Of a stretch of 64,000 nt of DNA, positions 48,501 through 59,839 are shown one piece after another. Within the stretch, counting starts at the first letter, position 1; every line of letters begins with the position of its first letter. Under the pieces are notes generated by a model, which was given only the letters and a program-made list of their open reading frames with translations, did not search any database and was not told the DNA's origin. The DNA is taken from NCBI RefSeq assembly GCF_902635505.1, contig NC_045429.1:425905669-425969668 (forward strand), written 5' to 3'. Position numbers and translations under genes: made by a program. Source of the stretch: Sarcophilus harrisii (lineage: Eukaryota; Chordata; Mammalia; Dasyuromorphia; Dasyuridae).

Positions 48501-48744
48501 AACTCCCATTTGGTAGTTAAAATAATTTATCTTTTTTTTGGTAGCTCTTTTTCTAAATTCTTGCTTTAATTTTTATAGGAATTCCTGTTGGATTTGGGTC
48601 CAGGCTTTGCTTGTAGATGTTTTTGAAGCATTCTCTTCTTCTGGTTTTTACCTTGATCTTCCTTCTTGCCATCCATGGCTCTTTATGGTTCCTTTGGTGT
48701 CTAAGACCTCAGAAGTCCTAAGCTTACCAGATCTGAGAAATCCC

Positions 48745-49091
48745 AGTTATATCCCAAGAAAGTCAATGGTTAAAATGAAAGTAGCTGCAAAAATATTTTA
48801 GCATTATTTTCTGTAGGAGCTAAGAACTGGAAACAAAGTAGATGCCTATAAACTAAGGAATGGGTAAACAAATTATGGCATATTGTAATATAATATTAGG
48901 CATAAACATAATATAATGTTACTTGTAATAATGAAGAGAATCATGAAGAGACATATATGAATTAATATAAAAATATAAAAACTATCTATACACATATGTA
49001 TATAGTAAATGGAAAGAACAACAAAACAATAGAAACAGAATACTATGAAATCATCATAACCAAATTTAGTTCTAAAAAAGAGATTTGAGAA
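48745..49091 (+). mobile_element. Old L1 3' fragment
   Basis: A decayed plus-strand L1 end ('ttatatcccaagaaagtcaa', 'aggaatgggtaaacaaatta'), truncated and without a clear tail. Confidence 0.5.
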
Positions 49092-49107
49092 GACAAATCC
49101 CACTCTT

Positions 49108-50768
49108 TTTTTTTTTTTTTTTTTTTAATAGCCTTTTATTTACAGATTATATGCATGGATAACTTTACAGCCTTAACAATTGCCAAACCTCTTGTTCCAA
49201 TTTTTCACCTCTTACCTCCCACCCCCTCCCCTAGATGGCAGAATGACCAGTAGATGTTAAATACATTAAAATATAAATTAGATACACAATAAGTATACAT
49301 GACCAAAACATTATTTTGCTGTATAAAAAGAATCAGACTCTGAAATATTGTACAATTAGCTTGTGAAGGAAATCAAAAATGCAGGTGGGCATAAATATAG
49401 GGATTGGGAATCCAATGTAATGGTTTTTAGTCATCTCCCAAAGTTCTTTCTCTGGGCATAGTTGGTTCAGTTCATTACTGCTCCATTGGAAATGATTTGG
49501 TTGATCTCGTTGCTGAGGATGGCCAGGTCCAACAGAACTGGTCATCATATAGTATTGTTGTTGAAGTATATAATGATCTCCTGGTCCTACTCATTTCATT
49601 CAGCATCAGTTCGTGAAAGTCTCTCCAGGCCTCTCTGAAATCATCCTGTTGGTCATTTCTTACAGAACAGTAATATTCCATAATATTCATATACCACAAT
49701 TTATTCAGCCATTCTCCAACTGATGGACATCCATTCAGTTTCCAGTTTTTAGCCACTACAAAAAGGGCTGCCACAAACATTTGTGCACATACAGGTCCCT
49801 TTCCCTTCTTTAGTATCTCTTTGGGATATAAGCACAGTAGTAACACTGCTGGATCAAAGGGTATGCACAGTTTGATAACTTTTTGAGCATAGTTCCAAAC
49901 TACTCTCAAAATGGTTGGATTGTTCACAACTCCACCAACAATGCATCAATGTCCCAATTTTCCGCATCCCTCCAACAATCATCATTATTTTTCCTGTCAT
50001 CTTAGCCAATCTGACAGGTGTGTAGTGGTATCTTAGAGTTGTCTTAATTTGCATTTCTCTGATTAATAATGACTTGGAGCATCTTTTCATATGACTAGAA
50101 ATAGTTTCAATTTCTTCATCTGAGAATTGTCTGTTCATATCCTTTGACAATTTTTCAATTGGAGAATGGCTTGATTTTTTATAAATTAGAGTTAATTCTC
50201 TATATATTTTGGAAATGAGGCCTTTATCAGAACCTTTGCCTGTAAAAATATTTTCCCAGTTTATTGCTTCCCTTCTAATCTTGTCTGCATTAGTTTTGTT
50301 TGTACAAAACTTTTCAGTTTGGTATAATCGAAATTTTCTATTTTGTGATCAGTAATGATCTCTAGTTCTGCTTTGGTCATAAAGTCCTTCCCCTTCCACA
50401 GGTCTGAGAGGTAAACTATCCTGTGTTCCTCTAATTTATTAATAATTTCATTCTTTATGCCTAGGTCATGAACCCATTTTGACCTTATCTTGATGTACGG
50501 TGTTAAGTGTGGATCAATGCCTAGTTTCTGCCATATTAGTTTCCAATTTTCCAGCAATTTTTATCAAACAGTAAGTTCTTATCCCAAAAGCTGGGGTCTT
50601 TGGGCTTGTCAAAGACTAGGTTGCTATATTTGTTGACTGTTTTATCCCTTGAACCTAACCTATTCCACTGATCAACTAATCTATTCCTTAGCCAATACCA
50701 AATGGTTTTGGTAACTGCTGCTCTATAATATAGTTTTAGATCTGGTACAGCTAAGCCACCTTCATTTG
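49108..50768 (-). mobile_element. Longest recent L1 copy, 5' truncated
   Basis: Minus-strand ORF2 from about the last third: AVPDLKLYYRAAV, WKGKDFMTKAELEI, then HCWWSCEQ, LLCLYPKEI, GEWLNKLWY, and the 3' UTR with a T-run at 49106-49126. Target-site duplication gacaaatcccactctt at 49092-49107 and 50769-50784. ORF2 is broken into at least four overlapping frames (50536-50841, 50261-50557, 49854-50150, 49475-49927), so it is dead. Among the better preserved L1s here. Confidence 0.93.
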
Positions 50769-50867
50769 GACAAATCCCACTCTTATGTACAAAAGTGTAG
50801 ACTATGCATTTGGAACCCATGAAGTGGATAAATACTGCCAAACTTTTCTATTGTTGGTTTTGTTGAA

Positions 50868-50890
50868 CTTCCCCCCCCCCCGCCCCGCCC
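50868..50890 (+). repeat. C-rich tract
   Basis: A run of C with two G interruptions, about 80 bp before the (AT)n tract. Confidence 0.7.
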
Positions 50891-50969
50891 TTTCTTGGGC
50901 TCTAGAAGATTGGGGGTGGCTGTGGAGAATATATTGGGAAATAAATGGAAGTGATGTAAAAAAAGATTT

Positions 50970-50971
<2 letters not shown>

Positions 50972-51024
<53 letters not shown>
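50972..51024. repeat. (AT)n microsatellite
   Basis: About 26 perfect AT units. Long AT runs can extrude as cruciforms and are often length-variable. Confidence 0.95.
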
Positions 51025-51027
<3 letters not shown>

Positions 51028-51029
51028 GG

Positions 51030-51370
51030 AAAAGAGGATGGTCAAGTATCCAATGTTGTAGAGAAGATGGATGAGAACTGAGAATAGGTCATGGATTTAG
51101 CAATTAAGGAATTACTGATTACAGTAGAACAGTTTCAGTTGAATGGCAAATTTGCAGACTGTAGTGGGGAGGTAAGGAAGTAGAAGCAAGGAATAAAGAT
51201 GACAAAATATTCCTGTAGTATTTTGTTTATATCTTATGCATACAATAAATAATATTTTGTATTATAATTCACTGAGTGTTTTCTATTTCCTCTAGCATTT
51301 ACTGCACAACTCTATACATAGAAGTCATTTAAAAAATGCTTGTTGAAATCAAACTTGAAAGGTAACAAAC
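51030..51370. mobile_element. L2 pieces
   Basis: A minus-strand L2 at about 51030-51200 ('gaggatggtcaagtatccaa', 'ggatttagcaattaaggaat') and an L2 3' end on the plus strand at about 51290-51350. Confidence 0.55.
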
Positions 51371-51469
51371 TCAGCTCTCCAGAGGAGAAAAATGAGATTG
51401 TAGGAGGGATAGGATTTTGTATTTTCCCCTAGCAATCACATATCCTGAGATCCTAAAATAGGGAAAGTA

Positions 51470-51610
51470 TCATGGTACAATGGAAAGATTATTGAACTTT
51501 GATACAAAGAATCTGGGTGCAATTACTGGCTTTACCACTAGGTTTGTGATCGTTGGCAAATCACAGCCTCCTTGTGTCTGTTTTCTCATCTGTAAAATGA
51601 ACTGATTGAA
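51470..51610 (+). mobile_element. MIR-type SINE
   Basis: 'catggtacaatggaaagatt', then 'gttggcaaatcacagcctcc' and 'tctcatctgtaaaatgaact'. Standard MIR/CORE order on the plus strand. Confidence 0.7.
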
Positions 51611-52377
51611 CCAGAGAGGGACTGAACTTAGAGAAAGTATTTCAGTAAAAGTCAGTATGAGAAATAGAAGTGATATTGTTATCAAAGTATATGACAAACT
51701 ACTTGGACAAAAAGAAATAGATAAGGTGCTTGGGAAACAAATCAAAATCCTGGCAGAGAGACAGATTGTCATTAGTGATGAGGACCTTTAATTATCTAGA
51801 TATCTGTTGAAGCTCTGTCTGCTAAAGCCAGAACAACTGCTAATAATTTCTTGACTTACCTTAATGATAATTTCAAACTTCAAAAGATGGGAGAAACTAA
51901 CAAGGGTAAATTTTATTCTGGACCTGATTTTTCATTAACTAGTTGCTGGGTTAGGAATATGAATCCTGAAGGAAAGTGGACAGCACTCTTGGTTTGTGAT
52001 AGATGAGAGCAATTCAGATGTGGAATAGCACATACCCTAGAATTTGGGAAAGCTATTTTCGAAAGTTTTAGAAGAAAAATATGTAAGATCTTATGTATTA
52101 AAATTCTGCATGGGAAATTAGCCAAAGATGGATGACAGATGTTCAAGAATGAAAATCTGAAAACACAAAACAACTACAATGAGGAAAAAAAGGGACTTTT
52201 CTTAAGAGACTAATGTGAATGCACAGTAACTTAGTAATCAATGGTGAAGGCAAAGCCAGATGAGAGAATAGATTTAAGTTTTTGGTATGATCCTGTGAAA
52301 ATGGTAGGAATGCAAAAGTTCAAAGTGAGTTGGAGCTGACAAGTTAAGTTAAGATCAATGAAAAGAGTTGTAAGGAA

Positions 52378-52610
52378 GCAGGTAGGTGGTACAATGGATA
52401 AAGTACTGAGCTTGTCCTCAGGAAGATATGACTTCAAATCCAACCTTACACACTTATTAACAGTGACCCTGAACAAGCCAATTAACCTCTGCTTATCTCA
52501 ATTTTCTCATCTTCCATGTTTCTTATAAAGATAAAATGAGCTGTTGTAAAAACACTTTGAAGGCCTTAAAATGCAACATAAATATATAAATGCTGTGATG
52601 ATAACTGAAA
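52378..52610 (+). mobile_element. CORE/MIR-type SINE inside the L3 relic
   Basis: A tRNA-like head ('aggtaggtggtacaatggat'), then 'tcatcttccatgtttcttat' and 'aaatgcaacataaatatata'. Confidence 0.7.
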
Positions 52611-53499
52611 AAGAATTACAGAAGGCAGAGGAGCTTTGCCTGGGATGGACAGAATAACTGACAACAGAGGCAAGACAGCAGCTCAATTCTTATTTTGTCA
52701 TCATCTTATTCAAAGAGAAATTACTTTTGCTTGGAAATGAAATAACAGGCTGATAAGGAGTTGATAACTCAAGATAAGTTAGAGGAAATTATGAAAGTAC
52801 AGTTTCCTTTGATGAATTTAAGATTTGAATGATCATGGAGAACAAGAAAGATACACAGGAGTGGAGAAGAGCCCAATTTTCCAAAAAGGGAACTGAAGAG
52901 TTTACATGTTATAGGCCAGTCATTTTTACCTTAATTCTTGGAAAAATTCTGAAATGCATCAGTAAAGATATGGTTGACAAGGGAAGGGTGTGGATTAACA
53001 CACAGAACAACAGGAAGTGGTAATTATAAAGAGCCAGCATGGGTTCATCAATAATTCATGCCAGGCAAAACTCATTTTTTTTGACGTTATTAAACTAATG
53101 GACAATGAGAATATTATATATTTTAGCAGATTTATGACAAGATGGAGAAATGTAGACTAAATGAAAATACAGTTAGATGGAGTCAGACATAGCTGGATAG
53201 GCAGGTTCAGAGAGTAGATGGTTTAGTGTGAATAAAGCACAAACTCTGGAGAACCTCAGGGGCCAGTGTACTATTTGACGTATTTATCAGTGACAAGGAA
53301 TAAAGGCACAAATGGCAAGCTCATCAGATTTGTAGATGATACAAATTTGGGACAGATAGTTAAAATAGTGGATGCCAGAATTAGGAAAAAAAAATTATGA
53401 AAAAAATTCTATAACATTATTTGATTTGAATTCAATACTATGAAATTCAATATGGACATGTGGAGGGAATCTTAAGATGCATGTACAAAAATCAAATTT

Positions 53500-53971
53500 C
53501 TTTTTAAAAAAATAGCTTTTTATTTTTCAAAATACATGCAGATAGTTTTTGACTTTCATCCTTGCAAACTCTTATGGTCCACATTTTTCTCCCTCTCTCT
53601 CCCCTGGATAGCAAGTTACCCACTATAAGTTAAAGGTGCAATTCTTCCAAACATTTTCACATTCATAATGCTACATGGGAAAAATCAGCTCAAAAATAAG
53701 AAAGAAAGAAAAGCAAATAACAAAAAAGGTGAAATACTATGCTGTAACCTACATTCTGTCTCCAGTCTCCATAGTCTTCTTTTTGAATGTGAATGGCTCT
53801 CTCCATCACAAGTCTTTTGGAATTGCCACGAATCATCTCATTGTTGAAAAGAGCCACATTCATCATAGTTGATCATCATATATTTAATCATATATTCTTA
53901 TTTCTGTGTACAATGTTCTCTTGGTTCTACTCATCTCACTTAGCATCAATTCAAATAAATTTTTTCAGGCT
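53500..53971 (-). mobile_element. L1 3' end inside the L3 relic
   Basis: The minus-strand 3' UTR of an older L1 subfamily (plus strand: T-rich start, 'tgcagatagtttttgacttt', 'ctctcccctggatagcaagt'). Target-site duplication aaaaatcaaattt at 53487-53499 and aaaaatcaagttt at 53972-53984. Confidence 0.88.
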
Positions 53972-54022
53972 AAAAATCAAGTTTATTAGATGGGCCAGGT
54001 GTGTTTATACAGCAGTGATTCT

Positions 54023-54963
54023 TTGTTTGACTGATTCTTGAAGTCTTATTGAGTCATTCACTTCCATTTGTTCAATTTTAATTTTTTGTATATTTTCTTC
54101 GGTTACTTTTTAGCTTCTTTTTTAATTGGCCAACTGAATTTTTTTGTTCATTGCATTTCACAAATTTTTCCATTTCACAAATTTTCTTTTTCATAATTGG
54201 TGTCTTTTTCATATCTCTTTTGTATGGCATTATATGCTTTTTCCATTCCTTCTTACAATGATCTCATTTGATTTCCCCCATATTTCTTCTCTCTTTTAAG
54301 ATCCTTTATGCAATCTTCCATGTAAGCTTTGTGAAATGGGGCCCAACTCATGTCTCCCTTTGGACTTCATCTAGAGTTGCTGTGCCTTTTAGGAACCTCA
54401 GGATTTGAGGTCTGTTCTCTCCATAAAAGCTGTCCATGGTGAGAGGTTTTTTTTTTTTGGTTTTTCATTTTTTTAAGACTTGAGGTCTGTTCAATGCTAA
54501 GGGATGAAAGCTGCTTTAATTTGCACTGGGGCAGTTCGCTAATTGACTTTCAGTGCTGGGTAATCCTGGCTAGATCCCATGTTCTTCCGGGGGGCTCAGT
54601 GATTTACAATTTGTCTTTTGTAGCAAATCTGCCAAACCACCTGCTTGCAACCCAAAGTGGCCTAAGAAGCTCACAGAAGGTTCCCAGGTGTGGGATCCAC
54701 AAGGCTCTGACTCTGCTCCAGCTCCTTGCCCCAGGCTCCCTGTGCTGTGCTCTGGGCTCTGCAGATTGTTCGTCTGAAACAGACTTGTTCTGAAGTTCTT
54801 CCAAGGTACCTTCTTCTGGGAATGTGTTGTACTCCAGATATTTGTGGGTTCTGTGACTCCAAAACCAGTTCAGAGGCTTAATTTGCTGTTTGGTTTCAGA
54901 GAAAGTCAGAGGAGGTCACAGAGTGGTGTTTGTTCTCAGCCATCTTGGCTACCCCCTTCTCCC
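54023..54963 (-). mobile_element. L1 5' UTR/ORF1 fragment with complete 5' end
   Basis: Read on the minus strand it begins ggggagaagggggtagccaa, followed by AAGATGGCTG, the YY1-type motif at the start of mammalian L1 5' UTRs. It continues into a GC-richer UTR and the start of the ORF1 coiled-coil region, then stops near 54023 without a poly-A tail. A 13-bp duplication cagcagtgattct flanks it at 54010-54022 and 54964-54976. The surrounding L3 reads through in register across the junction. A 5'-complete, 3'-truncated L1 is unusual. The frames at 54494-54862 are UTR sequence, not genes. Confidence 0.85.
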
Positions 54964-55356
54964 CAGCAGTGATTCTGAAAAAGATTCCAGCTTCCAAAAC
55001 CTGGAAAACTCCATTTGCGTCAGCAGTATGAAATTGCAGCCAAACAACTAATATGATCTTGGTTTGAATTAAGGCATAGTTTCCAGGTACAGGATGCTGA
55101 TAATCCCCTTGTACTCTCTTCTGGTCAGACTTCATTTAGACACTTCTGTCTATTGCTGTCTAAAAAGGACACTGATAAGCTGATGAATATCCAGAGCATA
55201 CATAGCAACCTAGTAACCTGTTTAGTAAAGGGTTTGAGGTTCTTCTCATGGGGACAAAGTGAAGGAACTGGTGAAACTACCCCACAGGATTTTCACTTAT
55301 CGTGCCAAGATTTTATATTCACCTTCCATTGCCTGGCTTTGCTTCCATCTTCTGTA

Positions 55357-55505
55357 ATTTTTATTTTTGCTGAGGCAATTGGGATTAAGTGACTTGCCCA
55401 GGGTCACACAGCTAGGAAGTGTTAAGTGTCTGAGGTCAAATTTGAACTCAAGTCCTCCTGACTTCAGAGCTGGTGCTGTATCCACTGCATCACCTAGCTG
55501 TCTCC
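55357..55505 (-). mobile_element. WSINE1-type SINE, minus strand
   Basis: Reverse complement: 'acagctaggtgatgcagtgg', 'ctaggaagtgttaagtgtct' in reverse register, and a short A-rich tail. It interrupts the L3 relic just before its 3' end. Confidence 0.8.
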
Positions 55506-55942
55506 TTGTAATTTGTTTTTAAAATCTTGGTTACTGAAAATCACCATTTTTCGTATGTGTTTCACTTTGTCTCTTCAAATTTTCATTCTTGAGCATGTCT
55601 TTATAGCTTCCAATATCTGAAGGGCTGTAGATTTGCTTGGTTTGACCCCAGAATGTAGAACTTATGTGATGGGCTAAATTGCAAAGAGGCGATCAGACAT
55701 CAGGAAGTACTTGATAACAATTAGAATAATTCAAAAATGTATAATGGACTTCCTGGGGAGATGATAATTTTTCCCTCCAAATGTTTTCAAACAGCCTGGA
55801 TGAATATTTCTTATGTATGTTATAGTGGATATTCTTTTCTGTTTGGATTGGATCATACTGGAAAGTATCATCTTCAAATTCTGGTATTCTTCTAAATTAT
55901 TTTTATAGCTCCTGCCAGTCCTGAATCTGTGATTCTATGCAC

Positions 55943-56289
55943 AGAATTTCTCAAACATAGGAACGCATTCTGAGCGTTTCTTCAAGTCTGGATTCCCCTA
56001 AGGTAGGGGGGGCCTTCATTTCTCTAAGGTCTCAAAAAACTGGTGGGGGGGTTAGATTAGGCTCCTGGCTGGGACAAAACCATTCCCTTGATGCTGTAAG
56101 GGTTTGGTAAAGAAGGGAGGTACAACATAGAAGTGATCTAAGGGGAAAGAAACATAGGAAAAGCTCTCACACAGATTCCAAGAAAAGAAATTTGTGGAAG
56201 AGGTGGAAGAGTATATTTCTACCCAACAGATACAAGTCACTAATATCCACTGAAATGATTAAAAAAAAAAAAAAAACCCCGACATTTAA
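55943..56289. other. Intergenic DNA, no gene seen
   Basis: It contains a G-run near 56044-56050 and an A-run at 56259-56275. Nothing else recognised. Confidence 0.4.
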
Positions 56290-56550
56290 AAGGTTCATGA
56301 GGGAGCTGATGACCTTATATACTGAAGCTTGGAGCCAGAAGACAGGAGTTCAAATGTGGCCTCAGGCACTTCCTAGCTGTGTGACCCTGGGCAAATCATT
56401 TAAACTGTCTGCCTCGGTTTAAACTAGAGTTTAACTGTAAAATGGAGATAATAGCACCTATATTCAGAGTTGTAAGGATTGAGATATTGTAAAAAAACAA
56501 AACAAAAAAAACCTCTTAGCACACAGTAGGCATTATATTAATGCTTATTT
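56290..56550 (+). mobile_element. CORE/MIR-type SINE
   Basis: 'gaagacaggagttcaaatgt', 'agctgtgtgaccctgggcaa', 'taaaatggagataatagcac' and 'cacagtaggcattatattaa'. Full-length order on the plus strand. Confidence 0.75.
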
Positions 56551-56899
56551 CTTCCCTCCCTTTCGCAGGCTCTGGGATAATATTTCTATATAGACTTTCA
56601 AGGACCCATAATATAAAATTAGGGTTGGAACTTCAACCATGCAGATGGCAGCCTAAGTTTCCTCTGTCTTTCCATAAATACTCTCATGGTGACTACCCAC
56701 GTGGTGAGAACCTTGTAATTTTTCTGATATTATCTAGATATATCAGTGGAGTAGACTTGTAATTTTCCCCACGTGACTTGCCCACCTCCTTTTTTTCAAT
56801 CACACACATCTGACAGCATCCTTGTGTAACACACTTCCTAATGTAGGACAGCTTCCAGTCATCCTTATATATACTAAGCTAAGCCTAGACAGAGTGTGG

Positions 56900-57060
56900 G
56901 TTGACGCCTCTCTACAACACAAGAGTCACCAGTGCCCTCTGATGGCAAGGCTGAGAACACCAAACAGAAGGCAACCCAGGAACAACTGACTCATGTCAGC
57001 CGCCAGGAACTCAATTGTGGCTCGAGTTGTGGAATTAAGTACGAATTAAGACACTGGAAC
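56900..57060. promoter_or_regulatory. Candidate regulatory element with CTCF-like and AP-1 sites
   Basis: Short non-repeat stretch. The reverse strand of 56931-56945 reads CCATCAGAGGGCACT, 14 of 15 matches to the CTCF core. TGACTCAT, an AP-1 type site, lies at about 56987-56994. Function is inferred from motifs only. Confidence 0.45.
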
Positions 57061-57404
57061 TTCTAACCATTTGAGAGAATGGGATGTGTGACTAGCTTTA
57101 GATATGGAGCCTTTATTTAGCATTTCTCAGAAATACTACTACTAGCCAATGTATATAGGAAAGAAAAGCTCTGATAAAAAAAAAAAATAGTCCTTTGAGT
57201 GTTTGGCAAATCTTTTGAAGGAAAATATCTAACCACAAAATTTCAAACATTCTCATAGGCCAGTGGGAAAGGTTTTTAAAAGGCAGGGTTTCTTCACCTA
57301 GAAATCATACCAAAGAGGTAAGTGCTGACCTCATTTATACATAGAGCCTGACACTAGACAGTTACTTTGATGACATCCAGAACATGGGATTTCTATTGAA
57401 AGAT
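57061..57404. other. Intergenic DNA, no gene seen
   Basis: Contains an A-run at about 57177-57188. No gene or repeat recognised. Confidence 0.4.
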
Positions 57405-58165
57405 AAGCTTAGAAAACTGGGACACTAATGCATTGTCGGTGAAGTTCTGAACTGATCCAACTATTCTGGAGAAAAATTTGGAGCTATGTCCAAGTGTTAT
57501 AAAACTGATTCAGCAGTGTCACTAGTGGGTTTGTATCCCAAAGATCATAAAGGGAAAAGGACCCACATGTAAAACATGTTTGTGGCAGCCCTTTTTGTAG
57601 GGGCAAGGAACTGGAAACTGAGTGGCTGCCCATCAGCTGGAAAGTGGCTGAATAAGCTATGGTATGTGAAGGTTGTAGAAGATTATTCTATAAAAAACGA
57701 TCAACAGGATGATTTCAGAAAGAGCTGGAGAGCTATTAACTGATGTTGAGTGAAGTGAGCAGAACCAAGAGAATATTGTACACAGCAACAGCAAGAATAT
57801 GTGATGATCAACTGTGATGCACTTCGCTCTTCTCAACAGTGCAGTGATTCAAGGCAATTCCAATAAACTTAGGATGGAAATCGCCATCCCCCATCCTTCT
57901 GGATGGAGACAATGTAGATCAAAGCACAGTATTTTCACTTTTTTTTTCCCTCATTTTTTCCCTTTTAATCTGATTTTTCTTGCACAACATGACAAATACG
58001 TAAATATGTTTAAAAGGATTGCCCATATTTAACCTATATCAGATTACTTTGCTGTCTTGAAGAAGAAAGAGGAGAAAAATTTGGAGCACGTCTTATAAAA
58101 ATGAATGTTGAAAACTATCTTCACATGTATTTGGAAAAATCCTATTGAAAAATGTTTAAAAAGGC
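57405..58165 (+). mobile_element. Older L1 3' fragment
   Basis: 'gggacactaatgcattgtcg', 'ggctgcccatcagctggaaa', 'gatgatttcagaaagagctg' and a 3' UTR with 'tttttcttgcacaacatgac'. Numerous small changes relative to the younger copies. Confidence 0.8.
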
Positions 58166-58568
58166 AAGCCTAGGTTAAGTGTCATGGCTGGGGTTGGTAA
58201 TACTCATTAAGCATTAAGGGAATAGTGAGTCCCGTAGGATGGAGGAGCACCCTAAAGAGAAAAAAAGTTCATGGAGCTGTTGTGGGGGGAGTCTAAATCA
58301 AATGTTTTCTTTCCCATATTTTTTAGGACCAGCCCTCTCTTCAATGATCCAGGATCTAATCTTGACTTATTAACCTCATTTGTTCCTCCTTCATATACAA
58401 CTGCCAAAGAATGGAGAAACGAAAAAAGGCCAAGCTCAAGCTAGGCCATGGGATCACTAAGTTCAATTTTGGGGGAAAGGAGATGGAAACTTCTGGCCAA
58501 AAATGAGGCTTGTAAATTGTGGGAATAGTGCCTTCACTATATCAAACAGTTGACCTAGACACAAACTC
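58166..58568. other. Intergenic DNA, no gene seen
   Basis: Nothing recognised. Confidence 0.4.
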
Positions 58569-59620
58569 ATTTTTATTATTATTTTATTTTATTTTTATTT
58601 AATAGCCTTTTATTTACAGGTTATATGTATGGGTAACTTTACAGCATTAACAATTGCCAAACCTCTTGTTCCAATTTTTTACCTCTTACCTCCCCACCCC
58701 CTCCCCCAGATGGCAGGATGACCAGTAGATGTTAAATATATTAAAATATAAATTAGATACACAATAAGTCTACATGACCAAACCGTTATTTTGCTGTACA
58801 AAAAGAATCAGACTCTGAAATATTGTACAATTAGCTTGTGAAGGAAATAAAAAATGCAGGTGGGCATAAATATAGGGATTGGGAATTCAATGTAATGGTT
58901 TTTAGCCATCTCCCAGAGTTCTTTTTCTGGGCATAGCTGGTTCAGTTCATTACTGCTCCATTGGAAATGATTTAGTTGATCTCATTGCTGAGGATGGCCA
59001 GGTCCATCAGAACTGGTCATCATATAGTATTGTTGTTGAAGTATATAATGATCTCCTGGTCCTGCTCATTTCACTCAGCATCAGTTCGTGTAAGTCTCTC
59101 CAGGCCTTTCTGAAATCATCCTGTTGGTCATTTCTTACAGAACAATAATATTCCATAATATTCATATACCACAATTTATTCAGTCATTCTCCAACTGATG
59201 GGCATCCACTCAGTTTCCAGTTTCTAGCCACTACGAAGAGGGCCGCCACAAACATTCGTGCACATACAGGTCCCTTTCCCTTCTTTAGGATCTCTTTGGG
59301 ATATAAGCCCAGTAGTAACACTGCTGGATCAAAGGGTATGCACAGTTTGATAACTTTTTGAGCATAGTTCCAAACTACTCTCCAGAATGGTTGGATTCGT
59401 TCACAACTCCACCAACAATGCATCAATGTCCCAGTTTTCCCGCATCCCCTCCAACAATCATCATTCCTGTCATCTTAGCCAATCTGACAGGTGTGTAGTG
59501 GTATCTTAGAGTTGTCTTAATTTGCATTTCTCTGATTAATAATGACTTGGAGCATCTTTTCATATGACTAGAAATAGTTTCAATTTCTTCATCTGAGAAT
59601 TGTCTGTTCATATGCTTTGA
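58569..59620 (-). mobile_element. 5'-truncated L1, minus strand
   Basis: Well preserved ORF2 C-terminus (HCWWSCERIQPFW, FDPAVLLLGLYPKEI) and 3' UTR. The flanks gacctagacacaaactc (58552-58568) and gaccaagacaaactc (59619-59633) look like a slightly decayed target-site duplication. The frames at 59184-59665 belong to it. Confidence 0.88.
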
Positions 59621-59839
59621 CCAAGACAAACTCTTGTTAATCTCTCTAGGCCCAAGTTTCCTCAACTGTACAATGAGGGGGTAAGCTGAGGTCCTTTGTA
59701 GCTTAACATTTTTTGACTACAAGTTTAAATACCTTGTCAAAAGTTTTAAGTTTTAAAAATTCTAAGATCATTTCATACTTAAAAATTGGCCAAAATAGGA
59801 AATGATGAAAAAAAGGACAGGAATGAAAGACAGTTAACA

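Larger units (their letters stand above)
40425..48730 (-). mobile_element. Ancient near-complete L1, minus strand, heavily interrupted
   Basis: Pieces occur in L1 order when read right to left: ORF1 coiled-coil region and 5' part (about 47800-48730), ORF2 endonuclease and reverse-transcriptase region (about 45650-47800), further ORF2 (43546-44200), ORF2 C-terminus (41050-42059) and 3' UTR (40425-40640, 'attttattaaatatttccca'). It is opened by a small L1 (40645-41040), a solo LTR (42065-43540), an old L1 piece plus a younger L1 and repeat copy C (44205-45590). It is much older than the L1s with sharp duplications. No long frame survives. Confidence 0.75.
51620..55942 (+). mobile_element. Long L3/CR1-type LINE relic with four nested insertions
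   Basis: The order of CR1/L3 ORF2 can be followed across the region. Around 51760 there is 'gtcattagtgatgaggacct'. The RT region reads PQGPVYYLTYLSV and, in the same open stretch, LIRFVDDTNLG (FVDD at 53329-53340, motif C with the catalytic Asp pair). Then come 'aattgcagccaaacaactaa', 'aaggacactgataagctgat', 'tatctgaagggctgtag', and the 3' end 'gtcctgaatctgtgattcta' at about 55920-55942. It is interrupted by a SINE (52378-52610), two L1s (53500-53971, 54023-54963) and a WSINE (55357-55505). About 2.7 kb of LINE sequence remains. The family was active before the marsupial radiation. Confidence 0.82.
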
